DNA of 64,000 nucleotides. It comes from Mycobacteroides franklinii (GTDB lineage Bacteria > Actinomycetota > Actinomycetes > Mycobacteriales > Mycobacteriaceae). The DNA is taken from the NCBI RefSeq assembly GCF_002013895.1, contig NZ_MAFQ01000008.1:1-64000 (forward strand). Reading direction: 5' to 3'. Positions 1 to 8,036 of this stretch are shown here, piece after piece. The notes beneath the pieces were generated by a model, which saw nothing but the letters and a program-made list of their open reading frames with translations, searched no databases and was not told the DNA's origin. The first letter of the stretch is position 1. The number at the start of each line of letters is the position of its first letter. The position numbers and the translations under genes are program-made.

Positions 1-989
1 AAAATGGCCGCGGCGAACTGCGAGTGCAGTGCGGCGCGGTCGAGCCCACCGAGCGCTCCGAGGGCCTCCAACCGCGCCGGCACCTCCGCGGGGGCGTTCG
101 CGTGAACGGTGCCCGCGCCACCGTCGTGGCCGGTGTTGAGTGCGGTGAGCAGCTCAACCACCTCGGCACCACGCACCTCACCCACCACAATTCGGTCCGG
201 ACGCATCCGCAATGCCTGACGCACCAACTGACGCAACGTCACCTCGCCAACACCCTCGATGTTGACAGCGCGCGCGGCCAGGCTGACCACATGCGGGTGA
301 CGCGGCGCGAGCTCTGCGGCATCCTCGGCACAGATAATGCGCTCGGTCGGGTCGACCGCCCCGAGTAGCGCGGACAACAACGTAGTCTTGCCCGCGCCCG
401 TGCCGCCCGTGACAAGAAAGGCCAGCCGGGCCGCCAGCATCCCGCGCAGTAATCTGCCGGCATCCTCGGGGACGGTGCCGTCGGCGATCAGCTGGTCCAG
501 GCCTTTGGCCATGGGGCGCAACACACGTAGCGAGATACATGTGCCAGCTGCGGCGATGGGGGCGAGCACCGCGTGAAGGCGCACCACCGAGCGCGGCGGA
601 CCCACGTCCAGCAGCTGCCCGTCGACAAAAGGCTGCGCGTCGTCGAGACGGCGTCCCACCGCGAGCGCCAATCGCTGTGCCAGTCGGCGTACCGCGGCCT
701 CGTCGGTGAAGCGCACCGCGGTGAGACGCAATCCGTGGCCGTCATCGACCCAGACACGATCCGGCGCGGTGACCAACACGTCCGTTGTGTCGTCGGCGCA
801 CAACAATGGTTCCAGAATGCCCGCACCGGACAGCTCACTCTGCAGTTCCTTTATGTTGTGCAACACATCGCTATCGCCAAGCACTCCACCGGATTCGGCG
901 CGTATCGCGGCCGCGACCGCGGTGGGGCGCAGCGCCACGTTGTCCGCGGCAAGGCGCTCACGTACCCGATCGATCAATGATCCGGTCAT
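1..989 (-). CDS. TadA/CpaF-type secretion ATPase, 3' end outside window
   Basis: This is the amino-terminal part (about 330 residues) of a type II/IV secretion ATPase that would power assembly of Flp/Tad-type pili or a related machine at the inner membrane. The reading frame is open from ATG 989 to the window edge. Seen: Walker [10 protein letters not shown] near residue 175, the Asp-box CAEDAAEL, a Walker B-like region followed by VGEVRG, and the His-box TGHDG with GTVHAN, in the order usual for TadA/CpaF/VirB11 ATPases. Its ATG overlaps the ssd stop codon (ATGA), so the two are co-translated. The same pair (Rv3659c-Rv3660c) occurs in M. tuberculosis. Confidence 0.9.
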   Translation of the reverse strand, partial: MTGSLIDRVRERLAADNVALRPTAVAAAIRAESGGVLGDSDVLHNIKELQSELSGAGILEPLLCADDTTDVLVTAPDRVWVDDGHGLRLTAVRFTDEAAVRRLAQRLALAVGRRLDDAQPFVDGQLLDVGPPRSVVRLHAVLAPIAAAGTCISLRVLRPMAKGLDQLIADGTVPEDAGRLLRGMLAARLAFLVTGGTGAGKTTLLSALLGAVDPTERIICAEDAAELAPRHPHVVSLAARAVNIEGVGEVTLRQLVRQALRMRPDRIVVGEVRGAEVVELLTALNTGHDGGAGTVHANAPAEVPARLEALGALGGLDRAALHSQFAAAI

Positions 990-2059
990 GCCGCCGACGC
1001 CTTCCCATCCTGCGACACCAGCGACAACACGGACTGCGCGGCGGCCGCCAAGGGTGAGCGGCGTGACAGTCGCAGGCCGCCGTTGTCCAGGCGACTGGCC
1101 AGATTTGGTTCCGGCCGCATCGCCGCTATGAGCGGAACTCCGACGATTTCGGCGACCTCTGGTGCACGCAACCCACTAGGGGCCGGACCACGCACCACAA
1201 CACCGACATTCGGATTGGTGGTCCGCACCGCACGCGCCACAAGTGCCGACGCTGCACACGCACGTACCTCAGCGGTGGTCACGACCACCACCAGGTCGGC
1301 GCGTTCCAGCGCTGCCACACCGCTTGCCCCTAGACGCCGCGGGAGATCCACGACGACCGCAACTCCGGCCTCACGCGCGCTGTCGATTACCCCCGCAATC
1401 GTCTCAACGTTGCCCCCGCCGCCTGTCCTATCCCCGGATAAGACAACAAGTCCGCGCCGGTGCGGTAACGCACGGCGAAGGGCATCGAAGCTCACCCTGC
1501 CGCCGCGCATATCTACGTCCGGCCAGCGCAGACCCGGAATGTCCTCCCAGCCGAGCAGCAGATCCATACCGCCGCCATAGGGGTCGGCATCCACGATCAT
1601 TGCCCCACTCGGGGCGCGAAGACCGATCGCCGCACACAAGACAGAAGCACCCGCCCCACCGCATCCCCCTACTACGACAATCACTGGAGCACGGCCCGCC
1701 GAGGCGGTGGAGGGCATCGCCGACAAAGCAGCAACAAGTGTGGCCTCATCCTCCGGCAAGGCAAGCACCTGCTCGGCACCCACCTCGACCGCCCGGCGCC
1801 ATACCTCGTTGGTCGGCTCGTCTCTGCAGATCAGCAGGACCCGGCTACGCCGCGGCAACTGAGCAAGGGCAGCCATCGACGTATCGGCACCATCAAGAAC
1901 CACCGCGCCCGCCCGGGTCCATGCCTGCCTGCTGATGGAACCGGCATCGGTAGCGAGGACCAACGGCTTACCGGCCGCGGCGACGATTCGTTCGATCTCA
2001 TTGCTCAGCTGCCGATCACCGACGGCGACGACGATCGGCTGCCCGGTGTTTGCCTCCAC
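986..2059 (-). CDS. ssd: Septum site determining protein Ssd (MinD/CpaE-like)
   Basis: A 357-residue ortholog of Rv3660c, a MinD/CpaE-like P-loop protein linked in M. tuberculosis to septum placement and tad-locus function. The amino-terminal ~110 residues look like a receiver-type domain. A deviant Walker-type region follows (VVVGGCGGAGAS near residue 130, then IVDADPYGGG), with the glycine-rich loop altered as is typical of Ssd/CpaE. The GTG at 2059 is chosen because the upstream frame has no better start. The stop overlaps the start of the secretion ATPase. An accessory, localisation-type role in the tad machine is inferred from the coupling. Confidence 0.88.
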   Translation of the reverse strand: MEANTGQPIVVAVGDRQLSNEIERIVAAAGKPLVLATDAGSISRQAWTRAGAVVLDGADTSMAALAQLPRRSRVLLICRDEPTNEVWRRAVEVGAEQVLALPEDEATLVAALSAMPSTASAGRAPVIVVVGGCGGAGASVLCAAIGLRAPSGAMIVDADPYGGGMDLLLGWEDIPGLRWPDVDMRGGRVSFDALRRALPHRRGLVVLSGDRTGGGGNVETIAGVIDSAREAGVAVVVDLPRRLGASGVAALERADLVVVVTTAEVRACAASALVARAVRTTNPNVGVVVRGPAPSGLRAPEVAEIVGVPLIAAMRPEPNLASRLDNGGLRLSRRSPLAAAAQSVLSLVSQDGKASAA

Positions 2060-2442
2060 AACTCCACCATCGGCGTTGCACCGCCGACGAGCCAGAGGTC
2101 ATATCGAGATTGGGGATGGAGACAACTCTGTGGATAGATCTGAGGTGACCGCAAAAATCGGTGATGAACGTCCCCAGAAAAGAGGACGACCCTCGCCAGG
2201 GGGGGAGGAGGCGAGGGTCGTCGTGCATCAGCCCCGGGGGGTCGGGCTGAGACACACTCGGCATAGCCGAGTAACCCCACTATACACACGAACCGGGTGA
2301 GGGTGGCAAGACCAATCGGCTGAAAAAAGGGAAAGAAAGGCAAGCCTTCTTCTGGCACCGCCGCGTTACCAGACCACCCCGGCTGAGCTGCGACTTTCCA
2401 GATGGACACGACGACACAGGCGGCTAGATCTATCCTCGACCT
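2060..2442. other. Divergent intergenic region, ssd / HAD hydrolase
   Basis: No gene is seen here. The region separates two divergent genes and should hold both promoters. A perfect 13-bp inverted repeat (2185-2197 with 2210-2222, 12-nt GA-rich loop) is the main structure; it has no T-run on either side. Just before the HAD gene, a TATCCT-type -10 about 6 nt from GTG 2443 suggests a leaderless transcript. Confidence 0.5.
2185..2222. repeat. 13-bp perfect inverted repeat in divergent promoter region
   Basis: The arms GACGACCCTCGCC and GGCGAGGGTCGTC pair perfectly around a 12-nt loop. The position between two divergently transcribed genes makes an operator or leader hairpin more likely than a terminator, but the sequence alone does not decide this. 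Confidence 0.6.
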
Positions 2443-3324
2443 GTGACCGATCACGCAACGGCACCCGGGTCCTCCCCTTCGATTGAAGACCGGGACGCCG
2501 CGGCCAGCACACAACCCGCGAGCGCCGGACCGGCCCCCAAAACAGCGGCCTTCTTCGACCTAGACAAGACCGTGATCGCCAAGTCGAGCACCCTCGCCTT
2601 CAGCAAGCCGTTCTTCGATCAAGGCCTGATCAACAGACGCGCGGTCCTGAAATCGAGCTATGCACAGTTCTTCTTCTTGCTGTCCGGCGCCGACCACGAC
2701 CAGATGGATCGGATGCGCACACACATCACCAACATGTGCACAGGCTGGGATGTGGAACAAGTGAAGGCGATCGTGGCCGAGACACTGCACGACATCGTCG
2801 ACCCCTTGGTGTTCGCCGAGGCCGCCGATCTGATCGCCGATCACAAGCTCTGCGGCCGCGACGTCGTGGTGGTCTCCGCCTCGGGCGAAGAGATCGTCGC
2901 ACCCATCGCGCGCGCCCTCGGAGCCACCCACGCCATGGCCACGCGCATGGTCGTCGAGGACGGCAAGTACACCGGCGATGTCGCCTTCTACTGTTACGGA
3001 GCAGGGAAGGTAGCCGCGATCCAGGAACTCGCCAAGCGCGAGGGGTATCCGCTGGAGCACTGCTACGCCTACTCCGATTCGATCACCGATCTACCGATGC
3101 TCGAATCTGTCGGTCACCCGACAGCCGTGAACCCAGATCGCGCGCTGCGCAAGGAATCCATGGCACGCGGCTGGCCAGTGCTGACATTCTCACGACCCGT
3201 ATCGCTCGGCGATCGGATACCCGTTCCCTCCGGCGCCGCGGCCGCCACCACGGCGGCCGTCGGCCTGAGTGCGATAGCTGCTGGGGCGCTTACCTATTCA
3301 CTGATTCGCAAGCTACGTCCGTAG
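2443..3324 (+). CDS. HAD-IB family hydrolase with C-terminal membrane segment
   Basis: A 293-residue SerB-like HAD phosphohydrolase, ortholog of Rv3661. Motif I is DLDKTVIAKSS near residue 41, motif II is the serine in VVVSASGEE near residue 147, and motif III/IV is the YSDSITDLPML region near residue 210. A hydrophobic alanine-rich stretch at about 268-287 may anchor the carboxy end. The first 35 residues are Pro/Ala-rich and probably disordered. The substrate is unknown; the family hydrolyses phosphomonoesters such as phosphoserine. It is followed directly by the Ms1-type RNA locus. It starts with GTG without a clear ribosome binding site. Confidence 0.85.
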   Translation: MTDHATAPGSSPSIEDRDAAASTQPASAGPAPKTAAFFDLDKTVIAKSSTLAFSKPFFDQGLINRRAVLKSSYAQFFFLLSGADHDQMDRMRTHITNMCTGWDVEQVKAIVAETLHDIVDPLVFAEAADLIADHKLCGRDVVVVSASGEEIVAPIARALGATHAMATRMVVEDGKYTGDVAFYCYGAGKVAAIQELAKREGYPLEHCYAYSDSITDLPMLESVGHPTAVNPDRALRKESMARGWPVLTFSRPVSLGDRIPVPSGAAAATTAAVGLSAIAAGALTYSLIRKLRP

Positions 3325-3385
3325 TAGTGCACACGTGTCACTTTTGGCGCGCAGGTAACAATGTAATGACCTTGAGAATTGCCCC

Positions 3386-3414
3386 TTGATGTGACCGTCC
3401 GCTCAGTGTAGAAA
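3386..3414 (+). promoter_or_regulatory. Promoter of Ms1/MTS2823-type RNA
   Basis: TTGATG (3386-3391) and TAGAAA (3409-3414) are separated by 17 bp, giving a predicted start near 3420. It precedes a gene-free stretch that ends in a strong terminator. Confidence 0.6.
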
Positions 3415-3419
3415 GTAGG

Positions 3420-3717
3420 TACGGAAGCCCGACGAGGCCAAGGTCGATCCGGAAGAGAAGGACCGATCTCCCGAAGCGGGAGTCCCAGCACGGACCACGG
3501 CACCCACGCGGAGCACGCCGCGACAAGGGCAGAAGCGTTGTGGGCCTGCGTAATCGCGAAGAGAGAAAACTCATCAGACTTCTTGGGTGAAGTCCGAGTT
3601 AGATGCGTCGTGAAAGCGCCGAGGCCACCCACACAACCCACATTGCACGCTTGGTAACCGGAGGATCCGTGCTAACGGGCGGCGGGCCGATTCACTCGGA
3701 CCGTCGCCCGTTTTTAT
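3420..3717 (+). ncRNA. ms1: Ms1 / MTS2823-type small RNA
   Basis: Known: M. tuberculosis makes the abundant ~300-nt RNA MTS2823 next to the Rv3661 gene, and M. smegmatis makes the homologous Ms1, which binds core RNA polymerase free of sigma and stores it in stationary phase. Seen here: a gene-free segment between the Rv3661 and Rv3662c orthologs, a SigA-like promoter at 3386-3414 and a rho-independent terminator at 3674-3716. Together they define a transcript of about 298 nt, close to the known size. Several short hairpins lie inside, for example around 3470-3485. The assignment rests on position and size, not on an alignment. Confidence 0.72.
3674..3716 (+). terminator. Rho-independent terminator of Ms1-type RNA
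   Basis: ACGGGCG (3675-3681) pairs with CGCCCGT (3705-3711), with further GC pairing inside, followed by a T5 run. It is one of the few classical terminators in the host part of the window. Confidence 0.85.
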
Positions 3718-3739
3718 GTCCGGCCCAGCCGAGTTCGAA

Positions 3740-4483
3740 TCATCCGGCTGCGGTATCGGCGATCGATGTCGCTTCGGCCGCGCCTGCAGTTAATGCCTGA
3801 CAGCAGAAGACAATCCACGCGGTGATGGCTTCGGGTGTGCCTTGGGCGAAGGCGGAGGATAGCTCCCGGTAGCGCCCGGACTGACGCATCCACATCACTT
3901 CGGGCACGCCGAGCGCATGCGGATCAAGACCCCGCGACACCGTCACCAATCGGGACGCGGCACGCGCGACGACACCATCGGCAGATCCAAATGGGTTCAG
4001 CGCCAAGAGTTCACCATGCGTCACCGCCGCGAGAATCGGCGCGGGCACCGAGGTCCCCCCCGAGATCAGCTGCGCCAGCAGTTCCAGCCGATCGGTGTCT
4101 GCGCCGGGGCGAGGCCGCCCGAGGGTGTCCTCATCTGCCATGCCGGTGGCCGCCAACACATGTAACCGCGCCAGCGCCTGCAGTGGCGCGCGTGACCATA
4201 CCGCGGCCAGCTGAGTCAGCGCGTCACCATCGAGCGCCTGACCCACCCGTAACGCGCCGGCGAGTATCGGATCTTCCACCGCCCCATCGGCGCTGAGCTT
4301 CATCGTGCCGCCATCGAGTGCCGACGAAGACCTGGCGGCGCGTACCGCTGCCTCCGCCGCGGTCACCGGCCAGCCACGCAGATTGGCGCGGTGACGATGT
4401 ACCTTGCTCAACGCGTCGCGGGCGGCTTCGGCGGCTTCGGGCACTCCCGGCAGGGAAGCCAATGGTGCGAGTGGGTCAGTCAT
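3740..4483 (-). CDS. Conserved mycobacterial protein with degenerate Fic-like motif (Rv3662c-like)
   Basis: A 247-residue, helix-rich, alanine-rich protein, last gene of the dpp operon (24-bp gap after dppD). The function is not established. A segment at about residues 155-178 reads HGEL then NPFGSADGVVAR, which matches the layout of the Fic motif (HPFxDGNGRxxR). The catalytic histidine is replaced by asparagine and the GNGR core is mostly lost. If the relation is real, this would be an inactive Fic-fold protein. The ATG at 4483 is the only sensible start. Confidence 0.75.
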   Translation of the reverse strand: MTDPLAPLASLPGVPEAAEAARDALSKVHRHRANLRGWPVTAAEAAVRAARSSSALDGGTMKLSADGAVEDPILAGALRVGQALDGDALTQLAAVWSRAPLQALARLHVLAATGMADEDTLGRPRPGADTDRLELLAQLISGGTSVPAPILAAVTHGELLALNPFGSADGVVARAASRLVTVSRGLDPHALGVPEVMWMRQSGRYRELSSAFAQGTPEAITAWIVFCCQALTAGAAEATSIADTAAG

Positions 4484-4507
4484 GATCGATAAACAGTACT
4501 CACATGC

Positions 4508-6157
4508 TCAGCGCAGTGCCTGGCGCTCCTCGCGCCGGATCCGCTGCTGCTCCGGATCCGGCACTGGCACGGCCGCCAACAGGCGCTTGGTGTAGTCGTC
4601 CTTGGGCGCGGTCAATACCTGTGTATCCGAGCCGAATTCGGCAAGCCGGCCGCGGTTGAGCACTGCGATACGGCTCGCCACCAACTCGACTACCGCCAAG
4701 TCGTGACTGATGAACAGGCAGGCGAACCCGTGCTCGCGCTGCAGCTCGGCAAACAAGTCGAGTACCGTCGCCTGCACCGATACATCCAGCGCGGAGGTCG
4801 GCTCGTCCGCGATCAACAGCGTTGGCTCCAGCGCCAGCGCCCGCGCGATGCCGACACGCTGGCGCTGCCCACCCGAGAGCTGATGGGGGAAGCGGTTTCG
4901 CATAGCGGCCGGCAACTGCACCTGCTCCAACAGCGTCTTGACCCTGCCCTCTCGTTGGGTGCGATCCATATCGGTGTGCAGGGTCAATGGTTCGGCAATC
5001 GACTGGCCGATCGGCCATCGCGGGTTCAGCGAGGATCCGGGATCCTGGAAGACCACCCCCACCTTGCTCCGAATATCTCGCAGCTGCTTGCGGTTGGCAG
5101 TCGAAATATCCTGTCCAGCAACACAAATAGTTCCGGATGCCACCCTCAGTAGACCTACCGCCGCCCGGCCGATAGTGGACTTTCCGGACCCTGACTCACC
5201 AACGAGGCCCACCACCTCACCCCTACCGATGGTGAACGACACATCATCGACAGCCCGGAAGCTCCCACTCTTTCCCGGATATTCGATGACCGCGTGTTCC
5301 ACACTCAGCGCCAGATCTGTTGGTGGTGGGTTGCTTTCGTCGCGACCATGCAAGGTGGCGCCCAGGTGCGGCACCGAGGCCAGCAGCTGCCGGGTGTACG
5401 GCTGCTGAGCCCGATGGAAAATACCCTCGGCATCGCCCTGCTCAACGACCTCACCGTCCTTCATCACCATGATCCGGTCGGCCATATCGGCCACCACGCC
5501 CATGTCGTGGGTGATCAGGATGATGCCGGCGTCGATACGATGGCGCAGATCACGCATGAGATCCAGTATTTCGGCCTGCACGGTCACATCGAGAGCGGTG
5601 GTCGGCTCATCGGCGATGAGCAGCCCGGGATCTAACGCGAGGGCCTGCGCAATCATGGCACGCTGCCGCTGCCCGCCGGAAAGCTGGTGCGGGTAATGCT
5701 TGACCCGCTTAGCCGGCTCGGGCATGTCGACCAGATCAAGCAATTCAACGGCCCGGTCGCGCGCCTGCCTGCGCGACATCTTCTTATGTGCACAAACGGC
5801 TTCGGCGATCTGCCAACCGATGGTGTACACCGGATTCAGCGCCGTCATCGGCTCCTGGAAGATGACGGCGACGTCCTTGCCGCGCACAGCGCGCAACTCG
5901 TCGTTGGTGGCTCCGAGCAGCTCGGCACCGTTGAGCTTCACGCTGCCGCGAACGCGCGCGCTGGGCGGCAACAAGGCCGGGATGGCCATGGCGGTAGTCG
6001 ATTTCCCCGACCCGGATTCACCGACGATCGCCAGCACCTCACCCTTGGCGACCGACAACGAGACGGCCTTGACGGCCGGAACCCACTGCTTGTCCACCTC
6101 GAAATCGACAGTCAGGCCCGTGATGTCGACCACGGAATCACTTGTGGGCACCTCCAC
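4508..6157 (-). CDS. dppD: Dipeptide ABC transporter, double ATPase DppD
   Basis: A 549-residue protein with two fused ABC nucleotide-binding domains that energises peptide import through DppBC. Each half has Walker A GESGSGKST (near residues 47 and 315), a signature LSGGQRQR and a Walker B LLIADEPT, with Oligo/dipeptide carboxy-terminal extensions in between. Both sites look intact. The GTG at 6157 sits immediately after the dppC stop; a second GTG two codons later is also possible. The length matches M. tuberculosis DppD. Confidence 0.93.
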   Translation of the reverse strand: MEVPTSDSVVDITGLTVDFEVDKQWVPAVKAVSLSVAKGEVLAIVGESGSGKSTTAMAIPALLPPSARVRGSVKLNGAELLGATNDELRAVRGKDVAVIFQEPMTALNPVYTIGWQIAEAVCAHKKMSRRQARDRAVELLDLVDMPEPAKRVKHYPHQLSGGQRQRAMIAQALALDPGLLIADEPTTALDVTVQAEILDLMRDLRHRIDAGIILITHDMGVVADMADRIMVMKDGEVVEQGDAEGIFHRAQQPYTRQLLASVPHLGATLHGRDESNPPPTDLALSVEHAVIEYPGKSGSFRAVDDVSFTIGRGEVVGLVGESGSGKSTIGRAAVGLLRVASGTICVAGQDISTANRKQLRDIRSKVGVVFQDPGSSLNPRWPIGQSIAEPLTLHTDMDRTQREGRVKTLLEQVQLPAAMRNRFPHQLSGGQRQRVGIARALALEPTLLIADEPTSALDVSVQATVLDLFAELQREHGFACLFISHDLAVVELVASRIAVLNRGRLAEFGSDTQVLTAPKDDYTKRLLAAVPVPDPEQQRIRREERQALR

Positions 6158-7072
6158 CTACCTTCTCCGGGGGTCGAGTGCGTCGCGAAGGGCATCGCCG
6201 ACCATGATGAAGCCCAGCACGGCCGCCGAGAGGAACAACGCCGGAACGATGACCAGCCGCGGCGTGGAAGCAAATCGCGACTGCCCGTCGTTGATCTGCA
6301 ATCCCCACGAGATCTCAGGCAGCTCCAGCCCGATGCCCATATAGGTCAGAGTGGCTTCCGCCGCGATGAAGCTGCCCACCGCAATGGTGGCGTACACCAG
6401 AACCGGGGCCAACGCATTCGGAAGTATGTGCCGCAGCAGGATTCGCCATGTCGGCGCACCCAGAGCTATGGCGGCCTGCACATAGTCGCTCTGCTTGATG
6501 CTCATCACGCTGGAGCGAACCAACCGCATCGATGTCATCCAGCCGAAGGCGATGAGCGCACCGGCGACGCTCCACACCGTGCGATGCCCCACCACCGACA
6601 GCAGGATCATCCCGCCCAGAATCGTTGGAATGCCATAAAAGACGTCGGTCAGCCGGGAGAGCGCGGAATCGGCGACGCCTCCGAAGTATCCGGCCAGCGC
6701 CCCCACGATGACACCGATGATCAACACACCCACCATTGCGATGAGCCCGATGGTCAGCGAGACCCTGGCCCCGTACACGACATTGGCGTAGTAGTCACAG
6801 CCCTGCAGATCGGTGCCCAACCAGTGGGCCGCACTGATCCCCTTGCGCGCCTGGTACAGGTCGCAAGCGCGGGGATCCTTGCCAAAGGTGAACAGCTGCG
6901 GAGCAAGCGCCATCAACACCAGGATCGTCAGCAGGATCGACCCGGTGATGAAGAAGCCGCTGCGGCGCAGATACTTCCAGGCGTTGCCCCATAGGTCTGC
7001 CTGTTCCACCAGGGACTCGGCGGTGGCGTCCGGGCCGGACACCGGGCCCGGGGTGTTTACGGGATCACTCAT
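6158..7072 (-). CDS. dppC: Dipeptide ABC transporter permease DppC
   Basis: A 304-residue inner-membrane permease of the peptide importer, with about six membrane segments and the coupling-loop (EAA-type) sequence around YVQAAIALGAPTWRILLRHILPN. The ATG at 7072 is chosen because it overlaps the dppB stop by 8 bp (ATGAGTGA). A longer frame upstream would run well inside dppB. Confidence 0.92.
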   Translation of the reverse strand: MSDPVNTPGPVSGPDATAESLVEQADLWGNAWKYLRRSGFFITGSILLTILVLMALAPQLFTFGKDPRACDLYQARKGISAAHWLGTDLQGCDYYANVVYGARVSLTIGLIAMVGVLIIGVIVGALAGYFGGVADSALSRLTDVFYGIPTILGGMILLSVVGHRTVWSVAGALIAFGWMTSMRLVRSSVMSIKQSDYVQAAIALGAPTWRILLRHILPNALAPVLVYATIAVGSFIAAEATLTYMGIGLELPEISWGLQINDGQSRFASTPRLVIVPALFLSAAVLGFIMVGDALRDALDPRRR

Positions 7073-8036
7073 AGCGAATCCTCGGATCCAGCAGCGCGTA
7101 AAGAATGTCGACGACGAGATTGAAGAAGATATAGAAAAACACAATGAGGGTCAGGATGCTCACCACTACGGCGCCCTCCTGGTTTCGGACCGCGTCGAAT
7201 GTCGCACGGCCCAGCCCGGGGATGTTGAACACCGACTCGGTGACGACGGCGCCAGCCAGCAGCGCCCCCACGTCCGCACCGATGAAGGTCACGACGGGAA
7301 TCAGGCTGTTACGCAGGGTGTGCCGCAGCAGGATGCGCGATTCGGAAATGCCCTTGGCACGTGCGGTACGGACGAAGTCGGCATCCATCGTCTCCAGCAT
7401 CGATGTCCGGGTCAGCCGGGCGACGTACGCCATGGACAGCGAGGCCAGCACCAATCCCGGCAGCAGGAAGCTGTACCACCCGTCGCGGATGCCGGCAATG
7501 GGGAACCAGCCGAGTTTGAAGCCGAATAGGTACTGCGCCAGGAAGCCCAGCACGAACACCGGCATCGAGACCAGGAGCGTGGTGGTGACCAGGACCAGGT
7601 TGTCGTAGAACGATCCCCGGCGCACCGCACACAAGACGCCGGCGGTGATACCGATGATCGTCTCGAACGCCACGGCTACCACGGTGAGCCGCAGGGTCAC
7701 CGGCAGACGCTGCGAAACAGTCTGTGCGACAGGGCGTTGCTGAAAGTCGGTGCCGAAGTCGCCGTGTAGGAACCCGACGATGTACTTACCGTATCGCACC
7801 AAGAACGGATCGTTGAGATGGAACCGCTCGCGCAGCTGCGCCATGACTTCGGGAGTGAAGGGACGGTCACCGGCCAATGCCCGGATGGGATCACCCGGCA
7901 GCGCGTACACCAGACTGTAGATGAGCAGCGACGTCCCGATGAGAACGGGTATCGCGAGCAGCAGCCGCTTGGCGATGTAGCGGAAGAGACCGGCGCTCTG
8001 CCAGAACTGTCGGACGTTGCCCAACACGGTGGTCAC
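7065..8036 (-). CDS. dppB: Dipeptide ABC transporter permease DppB
   Basis: A 323-residue partner permease with a first transmembrane helix near residues 24-45, the family-typical PGDP segment after it, and an EAA loop reading VRTARAKGISESRILLRHTL. The GTG start at 8036 overlaps the dppA stop by 4 bp, so translation is coupled in the order A-B-C-D. Confidence 0.93.
   Translation of the reverse strand: MTTVLGNVRQFWQSAGLFRYIAKRLLLAIPVLIGTSLLIYSLVYALPGDPIRALAGDRPFTPEVMAQLRERFHLNDPFLVRYGKYIVGFLHGDFGTDFQQRPVAQTVSQRLPVTLRLTVVAVAFETIIGITAGVLCAVRRGSFYDNLVLVTTTLLVSMPVFVLGFLAQYLFGFKLGWFPIAGIRDGWYSFLLPGLVLASLSMAYVARLTRTSMLETMDADFVRTARAKGISESRILLRHTLRNSLIPVVTFIGADVGALLAGAVVTESVFNIPGLGRATFDAVRNQEGAVVVSILTLIVFFYIFFNLVVDILYALLDPRIRYE

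Noticed and set aside
5687..6994. 435-codon plus-strand frame
   Set aside because: It is antisense to dppD and dppC with a low-complexity His/Gln/Arg composition typical of a shadow frame in GC-rich DNA.
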